Below are positions 56,319 to 64,000 of a stretch of DNA of 64,000 nucleotides, piece after piece. The first letter of the stretch is position 1. Each line of letters opens with the position of its first letter. A model generated the notes under the pieces. The model made no database searches, was not told the DNA's origin, and saw only the letters and a list, made by a program, of their open reading frames with translations. Source of the DNA: Sipunculus nudus (lineage: Eukaryota; Annelida; Sipuncula; Golfingiida; Sipunculidae); assembly GCA_026874595.1 (NCBI GenBank), contig JAPPUL010000073.1, forward strand, positions 519,973 through 583,972, written 5' to 3'. Position numbers and translations under genes: made by a program.

Positions 56319-56984
56319 ATGCAGAAAATAATATTTCCAAAAGTAGATTTAACTGGGGTTTTAGGTGTTTTGATAGATGTTGATGACACTCTTTATCCTT
56401 ATAAAAATGCAAATGATAGGGCACTTAAAGTTTGTTATGAGCACTTTGTTAAAAATAGTTTTATAAGTTACAGTCATAAGGAATTTAGAAGTCACTATTT
56501 TGCAAAACGGCAAGAGGTTACAAGACGTCTTAAACCTGGGGGAGCTTGCAGATCAAGATTATTTGCTTTTAACAAACTATTTGAAGAACTTGGGATAAAG
56601 AGGGCTTACAATAAGGCACTTGAATACGAAAAGCTCTATTGGAAAACACTTACAGAGAATATAAAGGTCTCAAGCCAGGCTCTAAAATTCTTAAAGCTAT
56701 GTAAAAAGAAATATATAAAAGTCTGTGCAATAACGGATATGCAAGCCCATTTTCAAATAGAGAAGTTACAAAAACTTGGTGTTGATAAATATATAGATTA
56801 TATAGTAACGTCAGAAGAGGCTGGAGTTGAAAAGCCATCTAACATAATATTTGAACTTGCGTTAAAGAAACTAAATGTAAAACATGATTCGATAATAATG
56901 ATAGGAAACAGCATAGAAAAGGACATAAATGGAGCACATGCTGTTGGAATTAGAGCTTTCAAGGCAGATGTAGTTAGTGTTTAG
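56319..56984 (+). CDS. HAD-family hydrolase
   Basis: A 221-aa phosphatase-like HAD protein. Nucleophile motif Asp20-Val-Asp22 (VLIDVDDTLYPY), motif II ITDMQAH, motif III Lys (EEAGVEKPSN) and motif IV IGNSIEKDINGAHAVG are all present with a helical cap between. The substrate is unknown; pyrimidine or sugar phosphates are typical. It starts a row of plus-strand genes. Confidence 0.9.
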   Translation: MQKIIFPKVDLTGVLGVLIDVDDTLYPYKNANDRALKVCYEHFVKNSFISYSHKEFRSHYFAKRQEVTRRLKPGGACRSRLFAFNKLFEELGIKRAYNKALEYEKLYWKTLTENIKVSSQALKFLKLCKKKYIKVCAITDMQAHFQIEKLQKLGVDKYIDYIVTSEEAGVEKPSNIIFELALKKLNVKHDSIIMIGNSIEKDINGAHAVGIRAFKADVVSV

Positions 56985-57054
56985 TAAATAATTAATATAT
57001 ATTCCTTTAATGGCCTTTTAATATTTATTATTATTAGTTATAAGCATTTAAATA

Positions 57055-58122
57055 ATGCATAAGGTGGATTTTACAATGCAGGAAAAAGTTCATAGTAATA
57101 AAGTTCATAGTCAAAATGTTTATGGTCATAATAAAGAACTTAGGAAGTTTATAAAAGATACATATAAACTTTCTACACTAGGGCTACTATATGCTATAAG
57201 TGGCTCTATAGGCTGTTCCTATGGCATGCCAAAAGAGAACGCTAAAAAGCTACTCATGCTTGAAGAAAGAAATAAATTCAAAGGTAATATTTTAGATAAA
57301 GATATATCGTTAGTGGTAGGAAAGGACATAGAAAAGGTAACAAAAGAAGCTATACAGTTAATAGGCGGTATAAAAAAATATATATCTCGCGGCGACAAAG
57401 TAATAATAAAGCCCAATATAGGTTGGGCACGACTCCCTGAGCAAGCAGCAACAACAAATCCGCAGGTAATAAAAACCCTAATAGAACTTTGTTATAATGC
57501 CGGTGCAAGTAAAGTAAGCGTTACAGATTTACCATGCAACTCAGCAGACATCACATTTGAACGAACAGGCATAAAAGAAGCTGTTGAGAGTGTAGATGGA
57601 GAAGTTTACTACCCAAAGACGAACCGTATAAAAGAAATGAAGCTAGAAGCACCGTTTTATTTGCCATTAGAGAAAAAGGAAATAAGTAGGTGGCCTATGT
57701 TTTTAGATTTCATCGAAGCAGATAAGGTAATAAACGTACCGATTGCCAAACACCACAATTTATCAAAGCTTACAGTTGGTATGAAAAACTGGTATGGCGC
57801 AATAGCAGGACGTCGTAATCAATTACATCAAGCGATACATGAAAGTATAGCATCATTTGCATACCATTTTAGACCTCATCTAACTGTAGTTGACGGAATA
57901 AGAATATTACTTACAAATGGGCCAACTGGCGGTTCTATTAAAGATACTAAAGTAACTAATACAATAATAGCAAGTTCTAACCCTGTAGCCTGCGATGCTC
58001 TTGCTAGTACTAAGTTATTTGAGAAGGAAGTAAATACTATACCTTATATAGAAATGGCTCATAAGCTTGGGCTTGGTGAATATGATATTTCTAAATTAAA
58101 TCTACTCCAAAAAGTGTTGTAA
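57055..58122 (+). CDS. DUF362-domain protein
   Basis: A 355-aa protein with the DUF362 core: VIIKPNIGWARLPEQAATTNPQV, INVPIAKHHNLSKLTVGMKNWYGA and a C-terminal SSNPVACDALASTKL. The N-terminus contains a hydrophobic stretch (TLGLLYAISGSIGCSYG) that resembles a Tat-less signal or anchor. Many DUF362 proteins carry ferredoxin-like clusters; none is seen here. Function unknown. The lipoprotein gene starts 4 bp later. Confidence 0.88.
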   Translation: MHKVDFTMQEKVHSNKVHSQNVYGHNKELRKFIKDTYKLSTLGLLYAISGSIGCSYGMPKENAKKLLMLEERNKFKGNILDKDISLVVGKDIEKVTKEAIQLIGGIKKYISRGDKVIIKPNIGWARLPEQAATTNPQVIKTLIELCYNAGASKVSVTDLPCNSADITFERTGIKEAVESVDGEVYYPKTNRIKEMKLEAPFYLPLEKKEISRWPMFLDFIEADKVINVPIAKHHNLSKLTVGMKNWYGAIAGRRNQLHQAIHESIASFAYHFRPHLTVVDGIRILLTNGPTGGSIKDTKVTNTIIASSNPVACDALASTKLFEKEVNTIPYIEMAHKLGLGEYDISKLNLLQKVL

Positions 58123-58126
58123 AAGA

Positions 58127-58834
58127 ATGTACAATAGAATGTACACCAGGAGAACTAATCAAGCTCTTATTCTAAATATAATTTTACTATGTGTGATATT
58201 TATAACAGGCTGTTCTTTACAAAAAGAAGAAGCGAAATTGTTAAGCCTTTCTAATGACAAAACTAATTCTAAAATTAAATATTATAGAATCTGGAATGAT
58301 AAAGAAAATAAAGCATATGACGAACTAAAAGCTCAAGCTTTGGGTGATGGTAAGTATTACGAACTTTTATATAACGAAAAAGGAAAACCTATAAAGCTAG
58401 TAAAGCGCATAAAAAGAAAAAGAGCTGAAAAGATAAAGTTAATATATTACAAAGATGGAAAGCTAAAACGCAAATTAGTATATAAATATGACGGATCTGG
58501 CAAAAAGCAAAGTTACAAAATATATGATTACGCAAAAAGTGGAGCTCTTAAATTAGAAACTGCATATTCCAAAGATATAAAACTCCTAGATAGCAGTGAA
58601 TATGACAAACTATACCTAGACTCAAAATCATACTATGACAAAGTAGGGAATATATTTAAGAAGGAATGGTATTACAAAGAGGAGGCCCCGGGCAAATTAT
58701 ATTTTGTAGACAAATACCTCTATAAAGGGGATAGCTTAAAGTTTATAAAAAGTTATGATAATAAAGAGGCTTTAATTCAAATAAAAGAATATGATAAATA
58801 TGGCAAAGTTATTAAAAATCGTATGCTTAAATAA
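58127..58834 (+). CDS. Lipoprotein with YD/MORN-like repeats
   Basis: A 235-aa predicted lipoprotein with a signal ending in ITGC (Cys29). The mature part has repeats of the type LLYNEKGKPIKLVKRIK, LIYYKDGKLKRKLVYKYDGSG and EYDKYGKVIKN. It is a shorter relative of the protein at 15420-17321, so the genome has at least two members. It lies between a DUF362 gene and a TPR gene on one strand, and its 3' end overlaps the TPR gene. Confidence 0.75.
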   Translation: MYNRMYTRRTNQALILNIILLCVIFITGCSLQKEEAKLLSLSNDKTNSKIKYYRIWNDKENKAYDELKAQALGDGKYYELLYNEKGKPIKLVKRIKRKRAEKIKLIYYKDGKLKRKLVYKYDGSGKKQSYKIYDYAKSGALKLETAYSKDIKLLDSSEYDKLYLDSKSYYDKVGNIFKKEWYYKEEAPGKLYFVDKYLYKGDSLKFIKSYDNKEALIQIKEYDKYGKVIKNRMLK

Positions 58835-59726
58835 AGCATTGCTCTTGTGCATGCTAACATATGGGCAGACGCAGCATCCGGCCTATGAATATGAAAAAGA
58901 TACAAGTAAGTTATTTGAGAATGGAGAATTTAGAGAAACAATAAGACTTGGAGAGGAGGGATTATTACTTCGGCCAACGTCTGTAACGATGCTTAATGTA
59001 GTAGGACAAAGTTATTTTATATTAAAGAAGTATGAAAAGAGCAAGACACAATTTGATAAAATACTTTCAATTGGAAAAATAAAAAACGACAAATCGATAC
59101 TTGCCCTTGCTTATAACAATTTAGGAGAATGGAACAGAGTAAAGAAAAATTATAAAGAGGCCTTAATCTATTATAATAAAGCAGTTAAGCTAAATGCTAC
59201 AAAGCCAAAAGAGCTTACAAGAAATATCTATAACAAGGGGAAGTTATATAAAGATCAAAAAGATTATAATAAAGCGATAAATTATTACGAAAAGGCCTTA
59301 AATCTGAAGCCAGACACATTAACAAAGAGTCTTATTTATAATGAACTTGGACTTATTAAAGAACTAAGCAAAGATTATGAAAAGGCACAAAAATATTATG
59401 AAGAGGGAATAAAGCTAGTGTCTAAAGCGGGAGATTATTACAAAGGGATAGTACATGGGAATATAGGAAGGCTTTTTTTGATAAGAAGTATGTATGAAAA
59501 GGCACTTATTCATCTTAATATGGGAATTAGTCATGGCAGGAGTGCAAACGACAAACATGGTTTAATAACGAGGCTTCATAATCTAACAGCATATTATATA
59601 AAGCTAAAAAAGTACAAAGAAGGTGTTAGTACAGTTAATGAAATAATAAGTTTAAAGAAGGAGCTTGGATATGTTGATTTACAAAGAGAGTATCAAATAT
59701 TAGTTAGTTTAAACACTACGTTATAA
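58800..59726 (+). CDS. Exported TPR-repeat protein
   Basis: About 308 aa from ATG at 58800 (an ATG at 58791 is the alternative). MAKLLKIVCLNKALLLCMLTYGQ is a plausible signal peptide. At least five TPR motifs follow, for example EALIYYNKAVKLNATKPKE and NKAINYYEKALNLKPDTLTK. A scaffold role in the periplasm is inferred. Its 5' end overlaps the lipoprotein gene by 35 bp, pointing to coupled translation. Confidence 0.85.
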   Translation: MAKLLKIVCLNKALLLCMLTYGQTQHPAYEYEKDTSKLFENGEFRETIRLGEEGLLLRPTSVTMLNVVGQSYFILKKYEKSKTQFDKILSIGKIKNDKSILALAYNNLGEWNRVKKNYKEALIYYNKAVKLNATKPKELTRNIYNKGKLYKDQKDYNKAINYYEKALNLKPDTLTKSLIYNELGLIKELSKDYEKAQKYYEEGIKLVSKAGDYYKGIVHGNIGRLFLIRSMYEKALIHLNMGISHGRSANDKHGLITRLHNLTAYYIKLKKYKEGVSTVNEIISLKKELGYVDLQREYQILVSLNTTL

Positions 59727-59810
59727 TATATTTATTATAATATATTTATATTAAAGAATAAATAAATGCCAACCGATTGCTAGATTTAGTTTAGGTTAGG
59801 AGTTATAGGC

Positions 59811-60245
59811 TTGTATACAAAAGACGCATCAACATTATATAAAGAAGTTCAAGTTAAGACCGCAAATCAAGGTAGATTAATAGTAATGTTATATGAAGGG
59901 GCAATAAAGTTTACAAATATAGCCATAGCAAACATGCCGAAGAAGAAATATGATATAGTAAATAAAAACGTAACGAAGGCTCAAGATATTATAACAGAAT
60001 TAATGTTATCGCTTAATTTTGAGGCCAAAGAGGCAAAAGATATTGCTAATAGATTATATAGTTTATATACTTATATGAATAAGCGCCTTTTGGAAGGTAA
60101 TGTAAAGAAAAATGTAAAGCCACTACGTGAAGTTGTGAAACATCTAACTGAATTAAAGGGAGCATGGGATAAAGTCGCTGCAACTCCCAATGAAAACGAA
60201 AATATTAATCCAGAGGCAAATGGAGAAATTAATATAAAATCGTAA
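59811..60245 (+). CDS. fliS: Flagellin export chaperone FliS
   Basis: Binds newly made flagellin and keeps it from polymerising before export. The 144 aa match FliS: YKEVQVKTANQGRLIVMLYEGAIKFTNIAI and the four-helix pattern with LYSLYTYMNKRLLEGN. The start codon is TTG, 9 nt after AGGAG; no in-frame ATG gives the conserved N-terminus. It is far from flaB (37 kb scale 22 kb away). The neighbouring fliD is not seen. Confidence 0.9.
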   Translation: MYTKDASTLYKEVQVKTANQGRLIVMLYEGAIKFTNIAIANMPKKKYDIVNKNVTKAQDIITELMLSLNFEAKEAKDIANRLYSLYTYMNKRLLEGNVKKNVKPLREVVKHLTELKGAWDKVAATPNENENINPEANGEINIKS

Positions 60246-60316
60246 TTTTATGCTTAGCAAGTTTTAATATTATAAGCTTAATTTTTAATATTTCCTTTTT
60301 TACAAGTTCCTCTATT

Positions 60317-61585
60317 TCAAGAAATATCCACATTACTAACATCTATTTCCCCTGTTACAGTATCAGAAATAAGAGAATTTAGATATTCTTGAATTAGTTT
60401 TATTTCTTGTTTTGCTTTTGATATTTTATTGTCAATAATTTTACTCTCACGCTCTATATATTCTACAATCTTTTTCTGTTCGTAAATCGGAGGAATTGGT
60501 ATCCAGGCACTGCTAAGCTTTTTTTGTGATATACTTGGTATTGTAGCCCCAACAGAACACTCTATTGCATATTTACTAAAATAGTCGGATAATATAAAGA
60601 TTAATGCAAATTTATGCAATATTATCTTTTCATCCAAACTAATACCATACATACTTGTACTACAAAGACAATCTAATGGCGCAATAGCCACTTTCCTTAA
60701 CTCAGGGCGAATTTTACTATATAAAAGTTGTCCCTTCTTTACTAAATATTTGTTGCTGCTTGTCCCTTGTTCAGATGCCTTCTCGGTATAAAGCAATTTG
60801 CCCGTTTTACTCTCTATATGATTAGGCCCTATTAGTATAATATCGTTTTTGCTTGACTTTGGATCAACTTGAATTGTATTTATACTTGCAAGTGTCTTTA
60901 ATCTATGTAAAGACCAGTGTTTTGGTATAGTTAAAGCCCAGTCAAATTCACTCCTTTTACCCCCCTCAGAATCATTTAAAACAGTTATAACACTATTTAT
61001 TATATTTTGTCTTTGCTCTTTAAAAAGTGAAATCAGTTTCCTTTTACCTTTAATAAATTTAGATACTTTTTCCAACTTCCAATCTATATATCGTGCAATC
61101 TGAGCTTGTTCTACTTTAGGCGGAATCGGAATCATTATTCTACGCATGATGCTGTATTTAGTTGTCCAAAGATCATTCACAATCCCTTGCCCCACTCTAT
61201 AAAACTCTTCTTTAAAAGCATGACTTCGAAAAAGATTATGTATATAACGATTATTAAGACTAAGTGGCTTAAGTACTATATTTATTAGGGAAACTGATCC
61301 TGTATACTCGGAAATGCCCGAAGAACCTTTTCTATCAGACCTGCTATTAATTACAAAATCTCCTCTACATACTTTCTTACGTTTGTCTCCATTATTAGCT
61401 TTTGCCACCCCCTCCAACTGCGGTAATATCCCATCCTGCATAACCGATAATGGCATGAATTCTTTATCATTTACTATCTGTTTGCGTTCAACAAATTCAG
61501 ACCCCAAACGTACCAGCCTCCAATGCGTAGGAATAGATTTTAACCATACCTCTTTACAACTTTTATAACTTTTATACCCTTGCAT
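60317..61585 (-). CDS. hsdS: Type I restriction specificity subunit, second system
   Basis: A 422-aa specificity subunit with two target recognition domains, opening WLKSIPTHWRLVRLG and WALTIPKHWSLHRLK. Conserved coiled regions IPPKVEQAQIARYIDWK and IPPIYEQKKIVEYIERE follow the respective domains. It differs clearly from HsdS at 8445, so the target is different. Its start overlaps the end of the hsdM gene by 14 bp. The frame is intact. Confidence 0.93.
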   Translation of the reverse strand: MQGYKSYKSCKEVWLKSIPTHWRLVRLGSEFVERKQIVNDKEFMPLSVMQDGILPQLEGVAKANNGDKRKKVCRGDFVINSRSDRKGSSGISEYTGSVSLINIVLKPLSLNNRYIHNLFRSHAFKEEFYRVGQGIVNDLWTTKYSIMRRIMIPIPPKVEQAQIARYIDWKLEKVSKFIKGKRKLISLFKEQRQNIINSVITVLNDSEGGKRSEFDWALTIPKHWSLHRLKTLASINTIQVDPKSSKNDIILIGPNHIESKTGKLLYTEKASEQGTSSNKYLVKKGQLLYSKIRPELRKVAIAPLDCLCSTSMYGISLDEKIILHKFALIFILSDYFSKYAIECSVGATIPSISQKKLSSAWIPIPPIYEQKKIVEYIERESKIIDNKISKAKQEIKLIQEYLNSLISDTVTGEIDVSNVDIS

Positions 61586-63710
61586 TTAAATCCCCTACAA
61601 TATCTTTTAGTAATAAAGAACTCTCTCTTTCAAGAGCCGCTATATCTGCTCTTACCTCCTCAGGTGGGCGCATTTCTAAGGGCTTATAGAAATATTTACT
61701 AAACGAAATCTCATAACCTATCTTCGTCTTTAATCCATCTACCCATACGTCAGAATAATAGGGGTACACTTCTCGTTCCATAAAGCCTAAAATCCCCCTC
61801 TCTTCTTTAAGCGATACATATTCTGTTTCACGGAGTTCTTTATCTGCTTCATACTCAACTAAAACCTTTTTATTCTTAAGCCTTCTCGCATATAATCCAT
61901 AAAGAGGATTAGCTTTTCTTTTTCTCTTATGCACTTTCTTTATAACAGGCTTTGAAAGAGCATCAACTACTCCAAGATACTCCTTCAATAGCTTTTTAAA
62001 ATTTGTCGATACCCTCACTGACATAACTTTTGCTTGAGATTTAAATGCATCTAGAAAAATATTATAATCTCGATGGGGACCCTCTCCCAAAATACCTACT
62101 ACTCTTTCTAAAACCACACATTGTTCTTTATATTTAGGATTAAGCTTTTTGAAATTACTTACTCTTTTTATACTTAAATCTAAAGACAACCGTAGTGGCC
62201 GCTGAACAACTATCTTTTTATAGCCAAATGATTCGTTTGACAATATCTTAGATTCTTGTGTCTCTTTAGGATGTTTAATTAGACTACATATGTCATTTAT
62301 ATGTCTTTCGCTAAGTTCACAACTTTTATTACCCAGCTTCTTACGAAGCCCTTCATACCAACCCCTTGCGTCTATTAGTTGAACTTTGCCTTTACGATCA
62401 AAAGACTTGTGATTTGTTAATACCCATATATAGGTCGCTATTGCTGTATTGTAGAAAATATTATTTGGTAACGCTATTATCCCCTCAAGCCAATCATTTT
62501 CTATTATCCAACGCCGTATATTACTTTCACCTCCTCCCGCATCTCCTGTAGATAGCGATGAGCCATTGTGTATATGCACAATCCGACTCCCTAGTTTGCT
62601 ATCCCTCATCTTCATAAGCTTATTAACTAAAAACATAAGCTGACCATCGCTTGAACGTGTAATTAGTTTATATTCATTATCACCACCATACCCTACAATA
62701 AAACCTGAATCTTTTAAACGATCTGTGCCGCTTAGTTGTTTAAGATCAGTCCTCCAGCTCTTCCCATAAGGGGGATTTGATAGCATGAAATCAAACTGCT
62801 TTGTTGCAAATGCATCGGAGGATAAAGTTGAGCCATATTTTATGTTCTTAGCCTCTTCTCCTTTCCCTTTAAGAAGTAGATCTGCTTTGGCTATCGCATA
62901 AGTCTGTGGCTGTATCTCCTGTCCGTAAAGGTGTATTTTAACATCCTTACCTTTATCTTTTGCAAGCTTATTAAGCCTTTGTTCGGCTAAAGTCAGCATG
63001 CCTCCCGTTCCACAAGCTCCATCGTATACTAGATACGTCCCAGACTCAAGTTCATCAGCAATAGGTAACAAAACCAAGTCTGCCATAAGATTTACAACGT
63101 CACGTGGCGTGAAATGCTCTCCCGCTTCCTCGTTATTCTCCTCATTAAAACGACGTATTAGCTCCTCGAAAACCATTCCCATACCGTGATTATCAAGACC
63201 CGGCACTCTCTCATTCCCTTCAATATCAAAAATAGGCTCGGGGCTTAGATTAACATTCGGATTTAAATACTTTTCGATTAATGCCCCTAATATATTTGCA
63301 TCAACTAGAGTTTCTAACTCGTTTTTAAACTTGAATTTTGATAGTATTTCTCTTACGTTAGACGAAAATCCATCCAGGTATAACTCAAAGTAGTCTTTTA
63401 AGACTTTATCTGTTTTACAATAGTTTTTGAGATCTTTTAGTGTATAAAGGCTAGTGTTGGAAAATGCCTTGTCTGAGGCTTTACAAAACGCTTTCTTTTC
63501 CTTAATCGCTTCTGGCTTCTTTTGCCTATTTATGCCTGATTCTTTAGTAAGCTCAAGTATAGCATCAAGTCGACGTATAACTGTCATCGGGAGAATTACA
63601 TCACGGTACTTCCCGCGTACATATACATCCCTTAAAAGCTCATCTGCTATGCTCCAGATGAAGTTTGTTATCGTATTATGAATACCGTAATGCTCATTCT
63701 TCATTAGCAT
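61572..63710 (-). CDS. hsdM: Type I DNA methyltransferase subunit, second system
   Basis: A 712-aa N6-adenine methyltransferase subunit. The N-terminal helical bundle has NFIWSIADELLRDVYVRGKY, a GACGTGGMLTLAEQRL SAM motif and the catalytic SNPPYGKSW. NEEAGEHFTPRDVVNLM is the HsdM signature. It is longer than the first HsdM because of an extended C-terminus. It is intact and followed by hsdS. No hsdR lies on either side within the window. The first in-frame Met gives MLMKNEHYGI; Met3 is an alternative. Confidence 0.94.
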   Translation of the reverse strand: MLMKNEHYGIHNTITNFIWSIADELLRDVYVRGKYRDVILPMTVIRRLDAILELTKESGINRQKKPEAIKEKKAFCKASDKAFSNTSLYTLKDLKNYCKTDKVLKDYFELYLDGFSSNVREILSKFKFKNELETLVDANILGALIEKYLNPNVNLSPEPIFDIEGNERVPGLDNHGMGMVFEELIRRFNEENNEEAGEHFTPRDVVNLMADLVLLPIADELESGTYLVYDGACGTGGMLTLAEQRLNKLAKDKGKDVKIHLYGQEIQPQTYAIAKADLLLKGKGEEAKNIKYGSTLSSDAFATKQFDFMLSNPPYGKSWRTDLKQLSGTDRLKDSGFIVGYGGDNEYKLITRSSDGQLMFLVNKLMKMRDSKLGSRIVHIHNGSSLSTGDAGGGESNIRRWIIENDWLEGIIALPNNIFYNTAIATYIWVLTNHKSFDRKGKVQLIDARGWYEGLRKKLGNKSCELSERHINDICSLIKHPKETQESKILSNESFGYKKIVVQRPLRLSLDLSIKRVSNFKKLNPKYKEQCVVLERVVGILGEGPHRDYNIFLDAFKSQAKVMSVRVSTNFKKLLKEYLGVVDALSKPVIKKVHKRKRKANPLYGLYARRLKNKKVLVEYEADKELRETEYVSLKEERGILGFMEREVYPYYSDVWVDGLKTKIGYEISFSKYFYKPLEMRPPEEVRADIAALERESSLLLKDIVGDLNARV

Positions 63711-63857
63711 TCACTTTTTAGCCCTATAGCCTATACATATAACCCCATCAATTAAAACAATTATTTACCTTTATAAACAGCATCAATTACAATCGGACCT
63801 TTATTCTATGAAGACTTGCCCTTTGCTTATATATATACACTATAAACACAAAGCTTT

Positions 63858-63930
63858 TGGAGGTGAGGGGATTTGAACCCCTGACCTACTGCGTGCAAGG
63901 CAGCCGCTCTCCCAACTGAGCTACACCCCC
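63858..63930 (-). tRNA. tRNA-Ala (TGC)
   Basis: A 73-nt cloverleaf with acceptor GGGGGTG/CACCTCC, anticodon stem GCTGC/GCAGT and loop CUUGCAC giving UGC; T-loop GGTTCAAATCC. No CCA is encoded. Confidence 0.96.
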
Positions 63931-63967
63931 TTTATAAATAAACATTCACTGCATTCTTGCTTACTAA

Positions 63968-64000
63968 TCTCCCCCGAGGACTCGAACCTCGACGTACGGG
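63968..64000 (-). tRNA. 3' part of a tRNA cut by the window edge
   Basis: The T-arm (CGAGG, TTCGAGT loop, CCTCG) and the 3' acceptor strand GGGGGAG with a discriminator base are present on the minus strand. The anticodon lies beyond the window, so the amino acid is unknown. Confidence 0.75.

Overview
The window reads as a chromosomal segment of a low-GC, probably anaerobic or host-associated spirochaete. The strongest clue is a FlaB-type periplasmic flagellin (37263-38261). A FliS chaperone, a MurA with Asp in place of the usual active-site Cys, several small lipoproteins and a ferredoxin-dependent 2-oxoacid oxidoreductase agree with this. The species cannot be named from the sequence alone.

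Left end (1-14.5 kb), defence island: a type II CRISPR locus, probably II-C, with the last codons of a probable cas9, cas1, cas2 and an array of 55 repeats and 54 spacers. It is followed on the minus strand by a type I restriction-modification operon: hsdM (frameshifted), hsdS and hsdR, with a HEPN-like gene remnant between hsdS and hsdR. Beyond it lie tpx, a gene-poor kilobase of remnants and one small ORF, and an anti-repeat-like sequence at 13518-13535. That sequence is a candidate tracrRNA start about 8 kb from the array. Then come a zinc-finger ORF carrying two in-frame copies of a palindromic element and five tRNA genes (Pro, Arg, His, Arg, Lys).

Middle (14.6-39.3 kb), mostly housekeeping: map with a repeat-rich lipoprotein, a phosphohexomutase, an orphan beta-class DNA methyltransferase next to a broken HNH nuclease, an XTP/dITP pyrophosphatase, an SPFH-like membrane protein, a nucleotidyltransferase and a GerMN protein separated by an exact 231-bp tandem duplication, a GLUG lipoprotein, queG, murA, pabB/pabC, tsaE/tsaB, a PurH reduced to its IMP cyclohydrolase domain, recN, flaB with a clear sigma-70 promoter, and folP. 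PabB, PabC and FolP are three steps of folate synthesis.

Decay cluster (40.1-42.9 kb): four adjacent genes (outer-membrane-barrel-like protein, AMMECR1, pentapeptide-repeat protein, oxoacid:ferredoxin oxidoreductase beta) carry five single-base frameshifts. The alpha/gamma subunit just beyond is intact.

Right part (45-64 kb): serine hydrolase, cytochrome c lipoprotein, ksgA with a second boundary-spanning duplication, a zinc-ribbon/DA1-like protein, PtsP, a TPR protein, the LMW-PTP/fructosamine-kinase pair, a class III cyclase, HAD and DUF362 proteins, a lipoprotein/TPR pair, fliS, and a second hsdM-hsdS pair with no hsdR in view. It ends with tRNA-Ala and a truncated tRNA.

Recurring themes are several layers of DNA defence in different stages of decay, short in-frame tandem repeats inside genes, and duplications of about 230-260 bp across gene junctions. 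All calls come from reading the sequence; no database search was run.
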